Shown here piece by piece: positions 36,276 to 45,206 of a DNA stretch of 64,000 nucleotides (within the stretch, counting starts at the first letter, position 1; every line of letters begins with the position of its first letter). The translations under genes and the position numbers were made by a program. The DNA is taken from NCBI GenBank assembly GCA_025998675.1, contig AP024673.1, forward strand, positions 248,001 to 312,000, read 5' to 3'. The notes beneath the pieces are model-generated. The model ran no database searches. It was not told the DNA's origin and saw only the letters and a program-made list of their open reading frames with translations. The DNA is from Fimbriimonadales bacterium. GTDB taxonomy: Bacteria > Armatimonadota > Fimbriimonadia > Fimbriimonadales > GBS-DC.

Positions 36276-37493
36276 TCAGGAATCCTGCTGGGCGTCCTGC
36301 CCCTCGCGGGTGAGCAGTTCGGCGACCTGCGCGACATCCTTGTCGCCGCGCCCCGACAGGTTCACCAGAATCACCGCGTCGGGCGGCAGCGTCGGCGCGA
36401 GGTCTTTGAGGTACGCGAACGCATGGGCGCACTCCAGCGCGGGGATAATCCCTTCGTGCCGCGCCAGCCACACGAACGCGCCCAGCGCCTCCTCGTCAGT
36501 CGCAGCGGCGTACTCGGCGCGCCCAATCTCTTTCAGGTAGGCGTGTTCAGGACCCACGCCCGGATAGTCCAGCCCCGCCGAGACCGAGTGCGTGAGGCGG
36601 ATTTGCCCATCGTCCGTCTGCAGCACGAGGCTGGCGGAGCCGTGCAGCACGCCGTACTCGCCCGCGACGAGGCTGGCGGAGTGCGCGTCGGTGTTCAGCC
36701 CGCGCCCCGCCGCCTCCACCCCAATCAGGCGCACGCCTTCATCCTCCACGAACGGGTAAAAAATGCCGATTGCGTTGCTGCCGCCGCCGACCGAGGCGAC
36801 CACCGCATCAGGCAGCCGCCCCGCGTAGGCGAGTATCTGCTCCCGCGCCTCGCGCCCTATCACCGACTGGAAATCGCGCACCATCATCGGGTACGGGTGC
36901 GGTCCCACGCACGAGCCGATGATGTAGTGCGTCGTGCGCACATTGGTGACCCAGTCGCGAATCGCTTCGCTGGTGGCGTCTTTGAGCGTCGCCGTGCCGC
37001 TGTGGACGGGAACCACCTGCGCGCCCAGCAACTGCATACGGAACACATTCAGCGCCTGGCGGCGCATGTCCTCCGCGCCCATGTAGACCTCGCACTGCAA
37101 GCCCAGCAGCGCGCATGCGGTGGCGGTCGCCACGCCGTGCTGTCCCGCGCCCGTCTCGGCGATGATGCGCTGCTTGCCCATCCGCCGCGCCAGCAGCGCC
37201 TGCCCCAGCGCGTTGTTAATCTTGTGCGCCCCCGTGTGGCACAAATCTTCCCGCTTGATATACACCTGTCGCCCCAGCGCGCGGCTGAGGTTCGCCGCAT
37301 AATAGAGCGGCGTCGGTCGCCCCGCGAAGGTAATCAGATAGTAGTTCAGCTCGCGCTGGAAGTCGGGGTCGTCTTTGAGCTGCAGGTACGCCTCGGTCAG
37401 CTCGTCGAGGGCGGGGATGAGCGTTTCAGGCACGAAGCGTCCCCCATAGCGTCCGAAGTAGCCCTTCTCATCGGGCGCGGTGTACGCAGGCAT
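36276..37493 (-). CDS. trpB: Tryptophan synthase beta subunit
   Basis: 405 aa, full length for TrpB. The PLP lysine lies in [20 protein letters not shown], and the phosphate-binding loop is [12 protein letters not shown]. Substrate and gating segments [14 protein letters not shown] and [12 protein letters not shown] are intact. Makes tryptophan from indole and serine in the cytosol. The TrpA gene is not adjacent, which is unusual. A TATACT box lies 6 nt before the ATG, so the message may be leaderless. Confidence 0.96.
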   Translation of the reverse strand: MPAYTAPDEKGYFGRYGGRFVPETLIPALDELTEAYLQLKDDPDFQRELNYYLITFAGRPTPLYYAANLSRALGRQVYIKREDLCHTGAHKINNALGQALLARRMGKQRIIAETGAGQHGVATATACALLGLQCEVYMGAEDMRRQALNVFRMQLLGAQVVPVHSGTATLKDATSEAIRDWVTNVRTTHYIIGSCVGPHPYPMMVRDFQSVIGREAREQILAYAGRLPDAVVASVGGGSNAIGIFYPFVEDEGVRLIGVEAAGRGLNTDAHSASLVAGEYGVLHGSASLVLQTDDGQIRLTHSVSAGLDYPGVGPEHAYLKEIGRAEYAAATDEEALGAFVWLARHEGIIPALECAHAFAYLKDLAPTLPPDAVILVNLSGRGDKDVAQVAELLTREGQDAQQDS

Positions 37494-37499
37494 GTCGGA

Positions 37500-37505
37500 A
37501 GTATA
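37500..37505 (-). promoter_or_regulatory. -10 box (TATACT) of trpB, leaderless configuration
   Basis: GGTATACT on the minus strand followed by 6 nt and ATG. No Shine-Dalgarno site fits in this space. Confidence 0.55.
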
Positions 37506-37545
37506 CCTCGACGGAGGGGGCAGCGCGCCCCTGGCAGTTGCGGGG

Positions 37546-37551
37546 TAGAAT
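37546..37551 (+). promoter_or_regulatory. -10 box (TAGAAT) of the FAD oxidoreductase gene, leaderless configuration
   Basis: GGGTAGAAT followed by 7 nt and the GTG start at 37559. The divergent trpB promoter is about 45 bp away. Confidence 0.55.
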
Positions 37552-37558
37552 CGGGAGC

Positions 37559-38713
37559 GTGTCCTACGATGTGATTGTGGTGGGCGCTGGGGTAATCGGC
37601 GCGAGCGTCGCCCATCATCTGGGCGCGCTGGGGCAGCGAAGGGTACTCGTGCTGGAGCGCGCCGAGTCGCCGGGCGCAGGCAGCACGGGCAGGGCGACAG
37701 GCGGCTTCCGATGCCAGTTCACCACCGAAATCAATGTGCGCCTCTCGCTCCTCTCGCGCGAGAAGCTGTTGCGCTTCCCCGAAGAGATTGGCGTCGATTC
37801 GGGCTATCGCCCCTATGGGTATCTCTTCTGCGCTGCGAACGAGACCCAGCTGGCGCTGTTGCGTCAGGCGATTGCTCTGCAGCGTGCGGTGGGCGTACAC
37901 GCCGTGCGTGAGGTCTTGGTCGACGAAATCCGCCAGATTAATCCTGCGTTGTTCACGGACGATCTGGTGGGCGGCTCGTTTTGCGACTGGGACGGCTTCA
38001 CCCGCCCGTTGCAGATTCTGGAGGGCTACTGGCGCGCCTCGCAGCGGCTGGGGGTGGAGTATCGGTTTGGCGTCCCTCCTGTGCGCCTGTGGCGTGAGGG
38101 GGCGCGCCTGCGGGGCGTACAGGTCGGCGCCGAGCGTATCGAGGCGGGCGCAGTGGTGAACGCCTGCGGCGCGTGGGCGGCGGAACTGGCGCGCACGGCG
38201 GGCGTCCGCCTGCCCGTAGCGCCCCTCAAGCGACAGGTAGCCCAGACCTATCCGTTTGACCGACTCCCCGAAACGATGCCCATGAGCATCGATGTGAGCG
38301 ACGGCTTCCACCTGCGCGTGCGCGACGGGCGCGTGCTGTTGCTCTATCCCCACGGGCTGAAAGAGGAACACACCTTCGATACCACGCTGGAGACCGACTG
38401 GCTGGAGATAGTGTACCAGCGCGCCTGCCAGCGCGTGCCGTGCCTCGCCGAGTCGCGTATAGACCCCCAGACCAGCTGGGCGGGGCTGTACGAGCTGTCG
38501 CCCGACCGCCACGCGATAGTGGGCGAGGCGCGGGGGTGCGAGGGGCTGTATCTGCTCAACGGCTCATCGGGGCACGGGGTGATGCACGCGCCTGCGCTGG
38601 GCGAGATAGGCGCGCGCCTCGTGCTGGGACTGCCCCTGCCCTTCGACATCACGTCCCTGCGTCCCACCCGCTTCGAGGAAAACGCGCCTAATCCTGAGAC
38701 GGGCGTACTCTAA
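37559..38713 (+). CDS. FAD-dependent amino-acid/sarcosine oxidase-like oxidoreductase (DAO family)
   Basis: 384 aa from GTG 37559 ([22 protein letters not shown]), giving the dinucleotide-binding GxGxxG at the very N terminus; an earlier ATG at 37538 precedes the -10 box. [12 protein letters not shown] and the late [16 protein letters not shown] plus [18 protein letters not shown] match the sarcosine oxidase beta/DadA-like group of PF01266. Oxidises an amine or amino acid, substrate not defined. It stands alone between divergent trpB and the GRDP-like gene. Confidence 0.87.
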   Translation: MSYDVIVVGAGVIGASVAHHLGALGQRRVLVLERAESPGAGSTGRATGGFRCQFTTEINVRLSLLSREKLLRFPEEIGVDSGYRPYGYLFCAANETQLALLRQAIALQRAVGVHAVREVLVDEIRQINPALFTDDLVGGSFCDWDGFTRPLQILEGYWRASQRLGVEYRFGVPPVRLWREGARLRGVQVGAERIEAGAVVNACGAWAAELARTAGVRLPVAPLKRQVAQTYPFDRLPETMPMSIDVSDGFHLRVRDGRVLLLYPHGLKEEHTFDTTLETDWLEIVYQRACQRVPCLAESRIDPQTSWAGLYELSPDRHAIVGEARGCEGLYLLNGSSGHGVMHAPALGEIGARLVLGLPLPFDITSLRPTRFEENAPNPETGVL

Positions 38714-38833
38714 TCGGCTCTCGATATGTCTGCGCCCTTTGCAGCAGCGCATTTTCAAGCATCATTTATTTACAGCAGGCAGGAACCCCCACGCGCGCCG
38801 TATCGTAATTCCCCATGCAACAGGAGCGAACCG

Positions 38834-39871
38834 ATGATTACAGGCGCAGCCGTTGCGTTGCTTGCAATCGCCCTGCTCGGGCTGGGCGCGCTCATCCTCA
38901 TCATTACCTCCAGTCAGCGTCGTCAGGAACGATTAACCCCCACTGCGAAGCGTTCTGCGTCCTCGTGGGAGCCTGTGAACCTGCCCCCGTATCTCGGCGT
39001 TCACCCGGAGGAGCCGTTCCGTCGGCTCGCCGCGCGCGTGGAGAACGCAATGCCCCCCGCATACCATGAGCAACTCAAACAGCGGGTCCTCCAGCGCTAC
39101 CCCCGCTTCTCGGACGCCCAGTTCGAATGGGCGCTCTTTGAGCTGAAGCGCTACTTTCTGATGAACCTTGTGTTGCGCGGCGCGCCGATGTTCAGCGAGA
39201 CCTGCGACGATGTGTGGCACGAGATGCTGATGTTCACGCGCGAGTATCAGGCGTTCTGCGAGCGGATAGCGGGCGCAACGATTCACCACACCCCCTACGC
39301 CGAGCGCACGCCCATGCCCGATGAGAAAGCGTGGTTCGACTGGGTCTACACCCATCTGTTCACGCTGACCCCGCACAGCGCGCGGCTGTGGCGCGGCTTT
39401 TTCCGTACCCCGTTCCCCAGAGAGCGCATCGAGTGGGCGCGACAGGCGAGCGACGCCGAAATACGCCAGCAGCTCTTCAACGACGCGCTCGCGGCGCAAG
39501 ACCCCGATGTTGCAGCGGCAATCCAGCGGCTCATCGAGCAGTTGCGCCGCGAGGCGCAACTGGCGCACGGGGTGGATCCCAGCGCGGTACGCGCCGTGCG
39601 CGGGCAACACTGGCAGAGCCGCTCCGATGTGCGCGACCTTGCGCCGCTGTGGATGGGCGCGACCGTGCTGGGGTTGGACGCGGAGATGCGTTCCCGACAG
39701 GACAGTGGGGTGTCCTACTGTGGCGCGTGGGGCGCGTGCGACAGCCGCTTCGACGACAACAACGGCGATTCGGGCGACTCAGGCGGCGACGGCGGCGGAG
39801 ACGGCAGCAGTTGCGGCAGTAGCTGCGGGAGCAGTTGCGGCGGGGGATGCGGCGGGGGATGCGGGAGTTGA
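38834..39871 (+). CDS. GRDP-like (PF07173-type) membrane-anchored protein with Cys/Gly-rich tail
   Basis: 345 aa from ATG 38834, with AGGAG 9 nt upstream. Residues 2-24 form a membrane anchor (ITGAAVALLAIALLGLGALILI). The central part has FSETCDDVWHEMLMFTREYQ and CERIAGATIHHTP, which match the conserved D-x-x-WH and late H motifs of the glycine-rich-domain-protein family. The last 55 residues are Gly/Asp/Ser-rich and end in five evenly spaced cysteines. The tail may coordinate metal or crosslink. Function not known; the histidine/aspartate motifs suggest metal binding. Confidence 0.7.
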   Translation: MITGAAVALLAIALLGLGALILIITSSQRRQERLTPTAKRSASSWEPVNLPPYLGVHPEEPFRRLAARVENAMPPAYHEQLKQRVLQRYPRFSDAQFEWALFELKRYFLMNLVLRGAPMFSETCDDVWHEMLMFTREYQAFCERIAGATIHHTPYAERTPMPDEKAWFDWVYTHLFTLTPHSARLWRGFFRTPFPRERIEWARQASDAEIRQQLFNDALAAQDPDVAAAIQRLIEQLRREAQLAHGVDPSAVRAVRGQHWQSRSDVRDLAPLWMGATVLGLDAEMRSRQDSGVSYCGAWGACDSRFDDNNGDSGDSGGDGGGDGSSCGSSCGSSCGGGCGGGCGS

Positions 39872-39879
39872 GACATCGC

Positions 39880-41214
39880 TCACCTGCCTGAGCCTGATGG
39901 CGCAGCTGGCGTAGCGGGCGATTCGTCCACCGCCGCAAGCGCGACGCCGCCGCGCGCGGGGCGCGATTCGAGCAGGCACAGCAGCAGCACGCCCCACCAC
40001 AGCGCACGCAACGCAACGGGCAGGTAGTAGTAGTGCATCAGGGGCAACAGCGGCGCGGTCGGCGCATACGCCAGCAGCGACCCCAGCCAGCCCAGCCAGC
40101 CATACCGCGTACGCAATACCTGACGCAACGCTATCAGGTACGCGACCAGCCCCACCTGCGCCAGCCAGAAGCGCGGAAACGCGAAATTCAGCGGCGCGGT
40201 CAGGGTCAAATCCACCTGCATCCACGCTTCGGACGCAGGCGGCGCGAGCCAGTTCGCCGCCGTCATCGGGAGCGTTTTGGAGCGCTTGACGCGCTGCTGA
40301 TGGTACTGCGTCTGGGTCGGGATGCGCTCACGGTAGAATACAGCGTAGGGCGCCAGCAGCAGCAGGCACGCCAGACACACGCCCCACGCGCGTACCATGC
40401 GCGGGCGCGGCGCGCCCACCGCCCATACCGCCAGCGCCATCAGCACGGGCAACGCGACGAACTGCTCGTAGCTGAGCATCGCGCCCACAAAACCGCCCAC
40501 CGCCAGCGCCGCCCAGCCCACGCGCCCAGAACGCGCATAGCCCGCCGCGCCCCACAGCGCCAGCAGCGCAAACAGCGCCATCAGCGTCGCCGTGCGCCCC
40601 GGAATCCAACCCATCGCGCGATAGGCAAACGACTGCATGTGAATATCGGGCAGGTCGGCGACGAAGCCCCACTCCACCACCAGCGCGAACGCGAGGCAAC
40701 CCCACACCGCGCCGCGCCGCCAGTCGCCCTGCCCGTAGCCCCACGCCATCCCCGCCGCCAGCGCAAACGCGCCCACCCAGAGCGGAATCGGCGGCGCAAA
40801 GCCCGTCTGCCACAGCGTGAACGCCAGTCCCCCCGCAAGCGCAAGCCGCCGCTGACCCGTGAGCGTCGTTAGGAAGCCCACCAGCGCGAGCGCACACGCC
40901 GTCGCCAGCAGCCCGTTCGTCCACTTCCAGCGCAACAGATCCTCGCCCCACAGACAGTAGTCCAGCTGATACAGCACGCTGGGCAGCGGGCGATAAAAAC
41001 CGTTCCCCAGCACCCAGTCGCCCACAAACCACTCCCCGACCGAATGGGGCTGCTGCAGGCGTTGCAGGATGACGCGCGTGTCGAGGTTCTCGAAGCTATC
41101 CCGCAAGCCGTCGTCGATGTGCCAGCGCGCGACGCCGAGCAGGTTCAGCAGCACAATCAGCCCCACGCCTATCGCCCACACGCGCACATATGCGCGATTC
41201 GCAGTCGGGTACAC
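39880..41214 (-). CDS. Polytopic membrane protein, glycosyltransferase-C-like
   Basis: About 444 aa with 10-11 hydrophobic helices. An early extracytoplasmic segment reads GNGFYRPLPSVLYQLDYCLWGED, a pattern found in GT-C-type or mannosyltransferase-like membrane proteins (RPL...LDYALWG). I cannot name donor or acceptor. The start is uncertain: GTG 41214 avoids overlap with the divergent gene at 41225, GTG 41187 is also possible, and an ATG at 41289 would overlap that gene by 65 bases. Confidence 0.65.
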   Translation of the reverse strand: MYPTANRAYVRVWAIGVGLIVLLNLLGVARWHIDDGLRDSFENLDTRVILQRLQQPHSVGEWFVGDWVLGNGFYRPLPSVLYQLDYCLWGEDLLRWKWTNGLLATACALALVGFLTTLTGQRRLALAGGLAFTLWQTGFAPPIPLWVGAFALAAGMAWGYGQGDWRRGAVWGCLAFALVVEWGFVADLPDIHMQSFAYRAMGWIPGRTATLMALFALLALWGAAGYARSGRVGWAALAVGGFVGAMLSYEQFVALPVLMALAVWAVGAPRPRMVRAWGVCLACLLLLAPYAVFYRERIPTQTQYHQQRVKRSKTLPMTAANWLAPPASEAWMQVDLTLTAPLNFAFPRFWLAQVGLVAYLIALRQVLRTRYGWLGWLGSLLAYAPTAPLLPLMHYYYLPVALRALWWGVLLLCLLESRPARGGVALAAVDESPATPAAPSGSGR

Positions 41215-41215
41215 T
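41210..41215 (+). promoter_or_regulatory. -10 box (TACACT) of the LolA-like gene
   Basis: GGGTACACT ends 9 nt before ATG 41225, leaving at most a 2-3 nt leader. Confidence 0.5.
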
Positions 41216-41224
41216 TTCCCTGCT

Positions 41225-41914
41225 ATGCGAAGGGTCGGCGTTTTACTCGGATTGCTGTGGGTCGCATGCGGCGGGGCGCAGGTGGACAAAGCCGCCGACG
41301 AGTGGCTGCAGAAATGCTTTCAGGCGTACAGCCAGCTCCAGAGCCTGCAGAGCAAAACGACGCTCACCGTGCTGATGACCACCCCGCGCATCCCCGACGG
41401 GACGCCCGTGCAGAAGTACCTCTACGCCTACACCGCGCAACCCCCCGCGCGCCTGAACCTGCTGGTGAAAGACCTCAACGCGAAAGACGACGGGCAACGC
41501 TACCTCGCCAACGGGCAATCCTTGCAGGTCAACGGCGAGTCGAAGCCCGTCGCCAACTCCGGCGCTGCGCTGCTGGAACAGCTCACCGAAGCGGGCGTCC
41601 TGCCCACCTATGACCTCGTGTTCCTCACGGGCGGGCGCAACAGCCAGGAGAAGTTCCGCAAGCAAATCACCCAGCTGCGCGTCGCCAGCGAGACCGACAA
41701 GCAAATCACGCTCACCGGGCGCATCAAAAACGAGCGCGGCAAAGAGGACGGGCTCGAAATCGTGCTGGACAAAGAGAGCGCGCTGATGCTCCGCCTCGCC
41801 ATCCGCGCCGAAGTCAAAATCGAGGAGCAGCCCGGCGCGCTGACGCTGCTGATGGAGTTCGAGCCGAAGCCGAATGTCGAAGTCTCCGAGCAGACCTTTA
41901 CCGCCGACAAGTAG
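41225..41914 (+). CDS. LolA-like / DUF2092-type exported protein
   Basis: 229 aa from ATG 41225. Signal peptide MRRVGVLLGLLWVACGGAQ; the cysteine could be a lipobox residue (WVAC), so it may be a lipoprotein. The body has the pattern of LolA/LppX-fold proteins: an N-terminal helix (EWLQKCFQAYSQLQSLQ) then alternating strands (ARLNLLV, ITLTGRIK, GLEIVLDKESALMLRLAI). Possibly carries lipid or lipoprotein in the periplasm. Followed 14 nt later by the aminopeptidase gene, which has its own -10 box. Confidence 0.72.
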   Translation: MRRVGVLLGLLWVACGGAQVDKAADEWLQKCFQAYSQLQSLQSKTTLTVLMTTPRIPDGTPVQKYLYAYTAQPPARLNLLVKDLNAKDDGQRYLANGQSLQVNGESKPVANSGAALLEQLTEAGVLPTYDLVFLTGGRNSQEKFRKQITQLRVASETDKQITLTGRIKNERGKEDGLEIVLDKESALMLRLAIRAEVKIEEQPGALTLLMEFEPKPNVEVSEQTFTADK

Positions 41915-41916
41915 TG

Positions 41917-41922
41917 TATAAT
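41917..41922 (+). promoter_or_regulatory. -10 box (TATAAT) of the aminopeptidase gene, leaderless configuration
   Basis: TAGTGTATAATAC, the same 13-base string as at 972-984, begins at the stop codon of the preceding gene. TATAAT ends 6 nt before ATG 41929, so transcription should begin at or near the A of the start codon. Confidence 0.65.
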
Positions 41923-41928
41923 ACGCGC

Positions 41929-44139
41929 ATGCGTGCGCTATTGGCAGTAGGCTTCCTCTGCTGGAGCGCGCTTTTCGCGTGGGCAGGCAACGAGGGGTGC
42001 GCCCTGTGTGGGCGCGCACACGCTGCCGCCGCCAAACACCCGGAAGTCGCGCTCCTGTCGTTCCCGCCGCTGATTCAGGACCCGCAGCTGACCGATGTGC
42101 AGCACTATGACCTGACGATTGAGGTCGTGCCCAGCACCCAGACCCTGATCGGCTCGTGCGTGATGCGCGTGAAAGTGCTGCAGCCGACTCTGAACGCTTT
42201 CCGATTCCGTCTGCGCGAGAACTTCCTGATCACAGGGCTATCGCTGGACGGACGCCCGATTTCGTTCGTGCGGGAGAGTATTACAACGGTGCGCGCCGAG
42301 TTCGACCGCCCCTACACGCAGGACGAGATTTTCGAGCTGCGCGTGGACTATCAGGGCGTGCCTGTCTCGCGCGGGTTCGGCTCCATCGAGTTCACGACGC
42401 GCTCGTCGGGCGCGGTGATTGTCGCCACGCTCAGCCAACCCTTCTACGCCTACACCTGGTGGCCCGCCAAAGACGAGAACACCGACAAGGCGACGCTCGT
42501 CTTCACGCTGATTACGCCGCGCGATATGTTCGCCGTCGCGAACGGGATGCTCACCGAGACCGCCGACCTGCCCAACAACCGCCGCCGCTACCGCTACCAG
42601 CATACCTACCCGATTGTGCCCTATCTGGTCGCCTTCGCCGCCACCAACTACCAGAGCTGGTCGCGCAGTTTCACCTACAACGGGCGCACGATGCCTGTAG
42701 ACTTCTACATCTATCCCGAAAGCAACACGGCGAGCAACCGCGCGCTCTGGGAGCGGTGCATCCCGATGCTGCAGGTGTTCAGCGACCTGTACGGCGAGTA
42801 TCCGTTTATGCGCGAGCGGTACGGCATCTACCAGTTCCAGTTCGGCGGCGGGATGGAGCATCAGACGATGAGCGGGCAGGGCGGCTTCGGCGAGTCGCTG
42901 ACCGCGCACGAGCTGGCGCACCAGTGGTGGGGCGACATGGTGACCTGCGCCACATGGAACGACATCTGGCTCAACGAGGGCTTCGCGACCTACTCGGAGG
43001 CGCTGTGGGAGGAGTTCAAAAACGGCGCGAGCGACCCCACTGCCCTGCGCACGGCGATGCTGAACCGCCGTCCCACCAGCCTGAACGGCAGCGTCTACCG
43101 CTACGACGCCAGTAGCGTGAACACCATCTTCAGCTCGAACTTCGCCTACCGCAAGGGCGCATGGGTGCTGCACCAGCTGCGCTGGGTGCTGGGCACGGAG
43201 CAGTTTTTCGAGTTGCTCGCGCGCTACCGCCAGCGCTACGCCTACAGCCATGCGACCACCGCCGACTTTCAGGCGGTCGCCGAACAGCTCTGGGGCGGCT
43301 CGATGGACTGGTTCTTCCAGCCGTGGGTGTACGGCACAGGCGCGCCAAGCTACACATGGGGCTGGACGACCACGCGCGTGAACAACCGCGACTACCTGCT
43401 GCTCTCCCTCCGCCAGACGCAACAGAGCAGCTACGGTATCTACACGATGCCCATCGGACTGCGCGCGCAGATTGGCAGCCAGTCGCAGGATGTGCGCATC
43501 TGGAACAGCGCGGCGACCCAGTACTATGTGATTCCCGTATCGGGCGCGGTATCGAACCTTGCGCTGGACCCTGACGAGTGGATTCTGAAGGGCGGCTCGA
43601 CTCAGGAGGCTTACCGTCCGGGACCGCCCGTCGTGGTGGAGATGAACCCCGCGCCCGGACTGACGACGCAGCCCGTGAGCCAGATTGACCTCTACTTCCA
43701 GACGCCCGTGCAGATTGACAGTGCGCAGGTGCAACTGACGGGCGCGACGCAGGGTGCGGTAAGCGTCAACTTTGCATACGACGCAACCGCGCGGCGCGTG
43801 CGCCTGACCCCGACCGAGCCGCTCAAGCCCGACGCCTACACACTGCGCATCGCGCCGACCGTCACGGCGACCAACTCCGGGCTGGCGCTGGACGGCGAAT
43901 ACTTTGGGCAGCTGCCCTCGGGCGACGGCGCGCCGGGCGGCGAGGCGACGCTGCCATTGCGCGTGCTGGCAATCAGCGGCGACATCAACGGCGACGGCTG
44001 CGTGGACGACGCCGATTTACTGGCGGTGCTGTTCGCGTTTGGCGAACAGGGCGCGCGCCCCGAAGACGCCAACGGCGACAACCTCGTCGACGACGCCGAC
44101 CTGCTGCTGGTGCTGTTCAACTTCGGGAGCGGGTGCTAA
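41929..44139 (+). CDS. Secreted M1 family metallopeptidase with dockerin-like tail
   Basis: 736 aa from ATG 41929; a frame reading back to 41914 would start inside the -10 box. Signal peptide MRALLAVGFLCWSALFAWAG. The beta-sandwich N domain is followed by the gluzincin core: HELAHQWWG with NEGFATYSEALWEE gives the HExxH-x18-E zinc ligands. The exopeptidase motif usually GxMEN reads GGMEH (QFGGGMEHQTMSG). A late Ig-like domain (EMNPAPGLTTQPVSQIDLYF) precedes two dockerin-like repeats (GDINGDGCVDDADLL and DANGDNLVDDADLL). Cleaves N-terminal residues of peptides outside the cytoplasm. Confidence 0.92.
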   Translation: MRALLAVGFLCWSALFAWAGNEGCALCGRAHAAAAKHPEVALLSFPPLIQDPQLTDVQHYDLTIEVVPSTQTLIGSCVMRVKVLQPTLNAFRFRLRENFLITGLSLDGRPISFVRESITTVRAEFDRPYTQDEIFELRVDYQGVPVSRGFGSIEFTTRSSGAVIVATLSQPFYAYTWWPAKDENTDKATLVFTLITPRDMFAVANGMLTETADLPNNRRRYRYQHTYPIVPYLVAFAATNYQSWSRSFTYNGRTMPVDFYIYPESNTASNRALWERCIPMLQVFSDLYGEYPFMRERYGIYQFQFGGGMEHQTMSGQGGFGESLTAHELAHQWWGDMVTCATWNDIWLNEGFATYSEALWEEFKNGASDPTALRTAMLNRRPTSLNGSVYRYDASSVNTIFSSNFAYRKGAWVLHQLRWVLGTEQFFELLARYRQRYAYSHATTADFQAVAEQLWGGSMDWFFQPWVYGTGAPSYTWGWTTTRVNNRDYLLLSLRQTQQSSYGIYTMPIGLRAQIGSQSQDVRIWNSAATQYYVIPVSGAVSNLALDPDEWILKGGSTQEAYRPGPPVVVEMNPAPGLTTQPVSQIDLYFQTPVQIDSAQVQLTGATQGAVSVNFAYDATARRVRLTPTEPLKPDAYTLRIAPTVTATNSGLALDGEYFGQLPSGDGAPGGEATLPLRVLAISGDINGDGCVDDADLLAVLFAFGEQGARPEDANGDNLVDDADLLLVLFNFGSGC

Positions 44140-44364
44140 TACCAATCTGCTGGTCATTGTTCGTAAAGCACCACCGCAAGTAGCCCTCACCCCCTTTGTC
44201 CCCCTCTCCCAACGGGTTGGGAGAGGGGGAGAGCGCGTCGCGCGCCGCTTGCACGGCTCCCCTCTCCCGCGCGGCGGGAGAGGGGCTGGGGGTGAGGGCA
44301 AAACGCGCGTGGCTCTGGCTGTAGGCGCACGGCAATTACGAACTCTGACGGCGCATTTGGTATT
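44139..44364. repeat. 226-bp inverted-repeat element, copy 1 of 4
   Basis: Begins ATACCAATCTGC inside the TAA stop of the aminopeptidase gene and ends TTTGGTATT. Inside lie GC-rich arms (CCCTCACCCCC and GGGGGTGAGGG) around further C-rich and G-rich inverted repeats, so each copy should fold into a long branched hairpin. No gene; open frames across it are by-products of the repeat. Confidence 0.85.
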
Positions 44365-44590
44365 ATACCAATCTGCTGGTCATTGTTCGTAAAGCGTCGA
44401 CGCCTGTAGCCCTCACCCCCTTTGTCCCTCGCTCCCAACCCTTTGGGAGAGGGGGAGAGCGCGTCGCGCGCCGCTTGCACGACTCCCCTCTCCCGCCGCG
44501 TGGGAGAGGGGCTGGGGGTGAGGGCAAAACGCGCGTGGCTCTGGCTGTAGGCGCACGGCAATTACGAACTCTGACGGCGCATTTGGTATT
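44365..44590. repeat. 226-bp inverted-repeat element, copy 2 of 4
   Basis: Same structure and exact 226-bp spacing as copy 1, with scattered substitutions (for example GCGTCGACGCCTG in place of GCACCACCGCAAG near the left end). Confidence 0.85.
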
Positions 44591-44816
44591 ATACCAATCG
44601 GCAGGTCAGAGTTCGTAAAGCACCACTGCAAGTAGCCCTCACCCCCTTTGTCCCCCTCTCCCAACGGGTTGGGAGAGGGGGAGAGTGCGTTGTGAACCGC
44701 TTGCGCGACTCCCCTCTCCCGCCGCGTGGGAGAGGGGCTGGGGGTGAGGGCAAAACGCGCGCGGCTCTGGCTGTAGGCGCACGGCAATTACGAACTCTGA
44801 CGGCGCATTTGGTATT
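44591..44816. repeat. 226-bp inverted-repeat element, copy 3 of 4
   Basis: Left end is ATACCAATCGGCAGGTCAG, now matching the right-end sequence in inverted orientation (CTGACGGCGCATTTGGTAT). Exact 226-bp spacing again. Confidence 0.85.
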
Positions 44817-45038
44817 ATACCAATCGGCAGGTCAGAGTCGTAAAGCACCACCGCAAGTAGCCCTCACCCCCTTTGTCCCCCTCTCCCAAAGGGTTGGGAG
44901 GGGGATAGCGCGTCGCGCGCCGCTTGCGCGACTCCCCTCTCCCGCGCGGCGGGAGAGGGGCTGGGGGTGAGGGCAAAACGCGCGTGGCTCTGGCTGTAGG
45001 CGCACGGCAATTACGAACTCTGACGCGCCGATTGGTAT
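44817..45038. repeat. Inverted-repeat element, copy 4 of 4
   Basis: 222 bp. Left ATACCAATCGGCAGGTCAG and right CTGACGCGCCGATTGGTAT form almost perfect terminal inverted repeats of about 28 bp including GTTCGTAA/TTACGAAC. This copy closes the array, about 90 bp before the reductase promoter. Confidence 0.85.
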
Positions 45039-45130
45039 CAGCCCACCTGTAGAGAGGAGCCGTGCGCTGGCGGGCAGAGGCAATCCCCCAGATTTTGGGG
45101 CAAAATTTAACATTCCACCCCCTTAACCCC

Positions 45131-45161
45131 TTGACAACGCCGTCAACGGATTGGGTATACT
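45131..45161 (+). promoter_or_regulatory. Promoter of the ribonucleotide reductase genes
   Basis: TTGACA (45131-45136), a 19-nt spacer and TATACT (45156-45161). One of only two full -35 hexamers noticed in the window. It predicts a leader of about 95 nt. Confidence 0.6.
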
Positions 45162-45167
45162 GCGCTC

Positions 45168-45206
45168 GCAGCCACAACGCAGTGTACCGCTACTGGTTGT
45201 GGCTGC
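45168..45206 (+). promoter_or_regulatory. Strong hairpin in the 5' leader of the nrd operon
   Basis: GCAGCCACAAC (45168-45178) pairs with GTTGTGGCTGC (45196-45206). Inside, after one bulged G, CAGT pairs with ACTG, giving a 15-bp stem with an 8-nt loop. It starts at the expected transcription start. It is followed by AAAATCGCG and a start region with GGAGGG. Possible regulator of mRNA stability or translation. Confidence 0.65.

Noticed and set aside
44139-45038. CRISPR-like regular repeats
   Set aside because: The unit is 226 bp, contiguous without spacers, and has terminal inverted repeats. This is a tandem element array, not a CRISPR.
44187-45177. Several 70-124-residue frames inside the repeat array
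   Set aside because: They are repeats of the same phrase (LTPSPSP...RRERG) produced by the GC-rich element, not conserved proteins.
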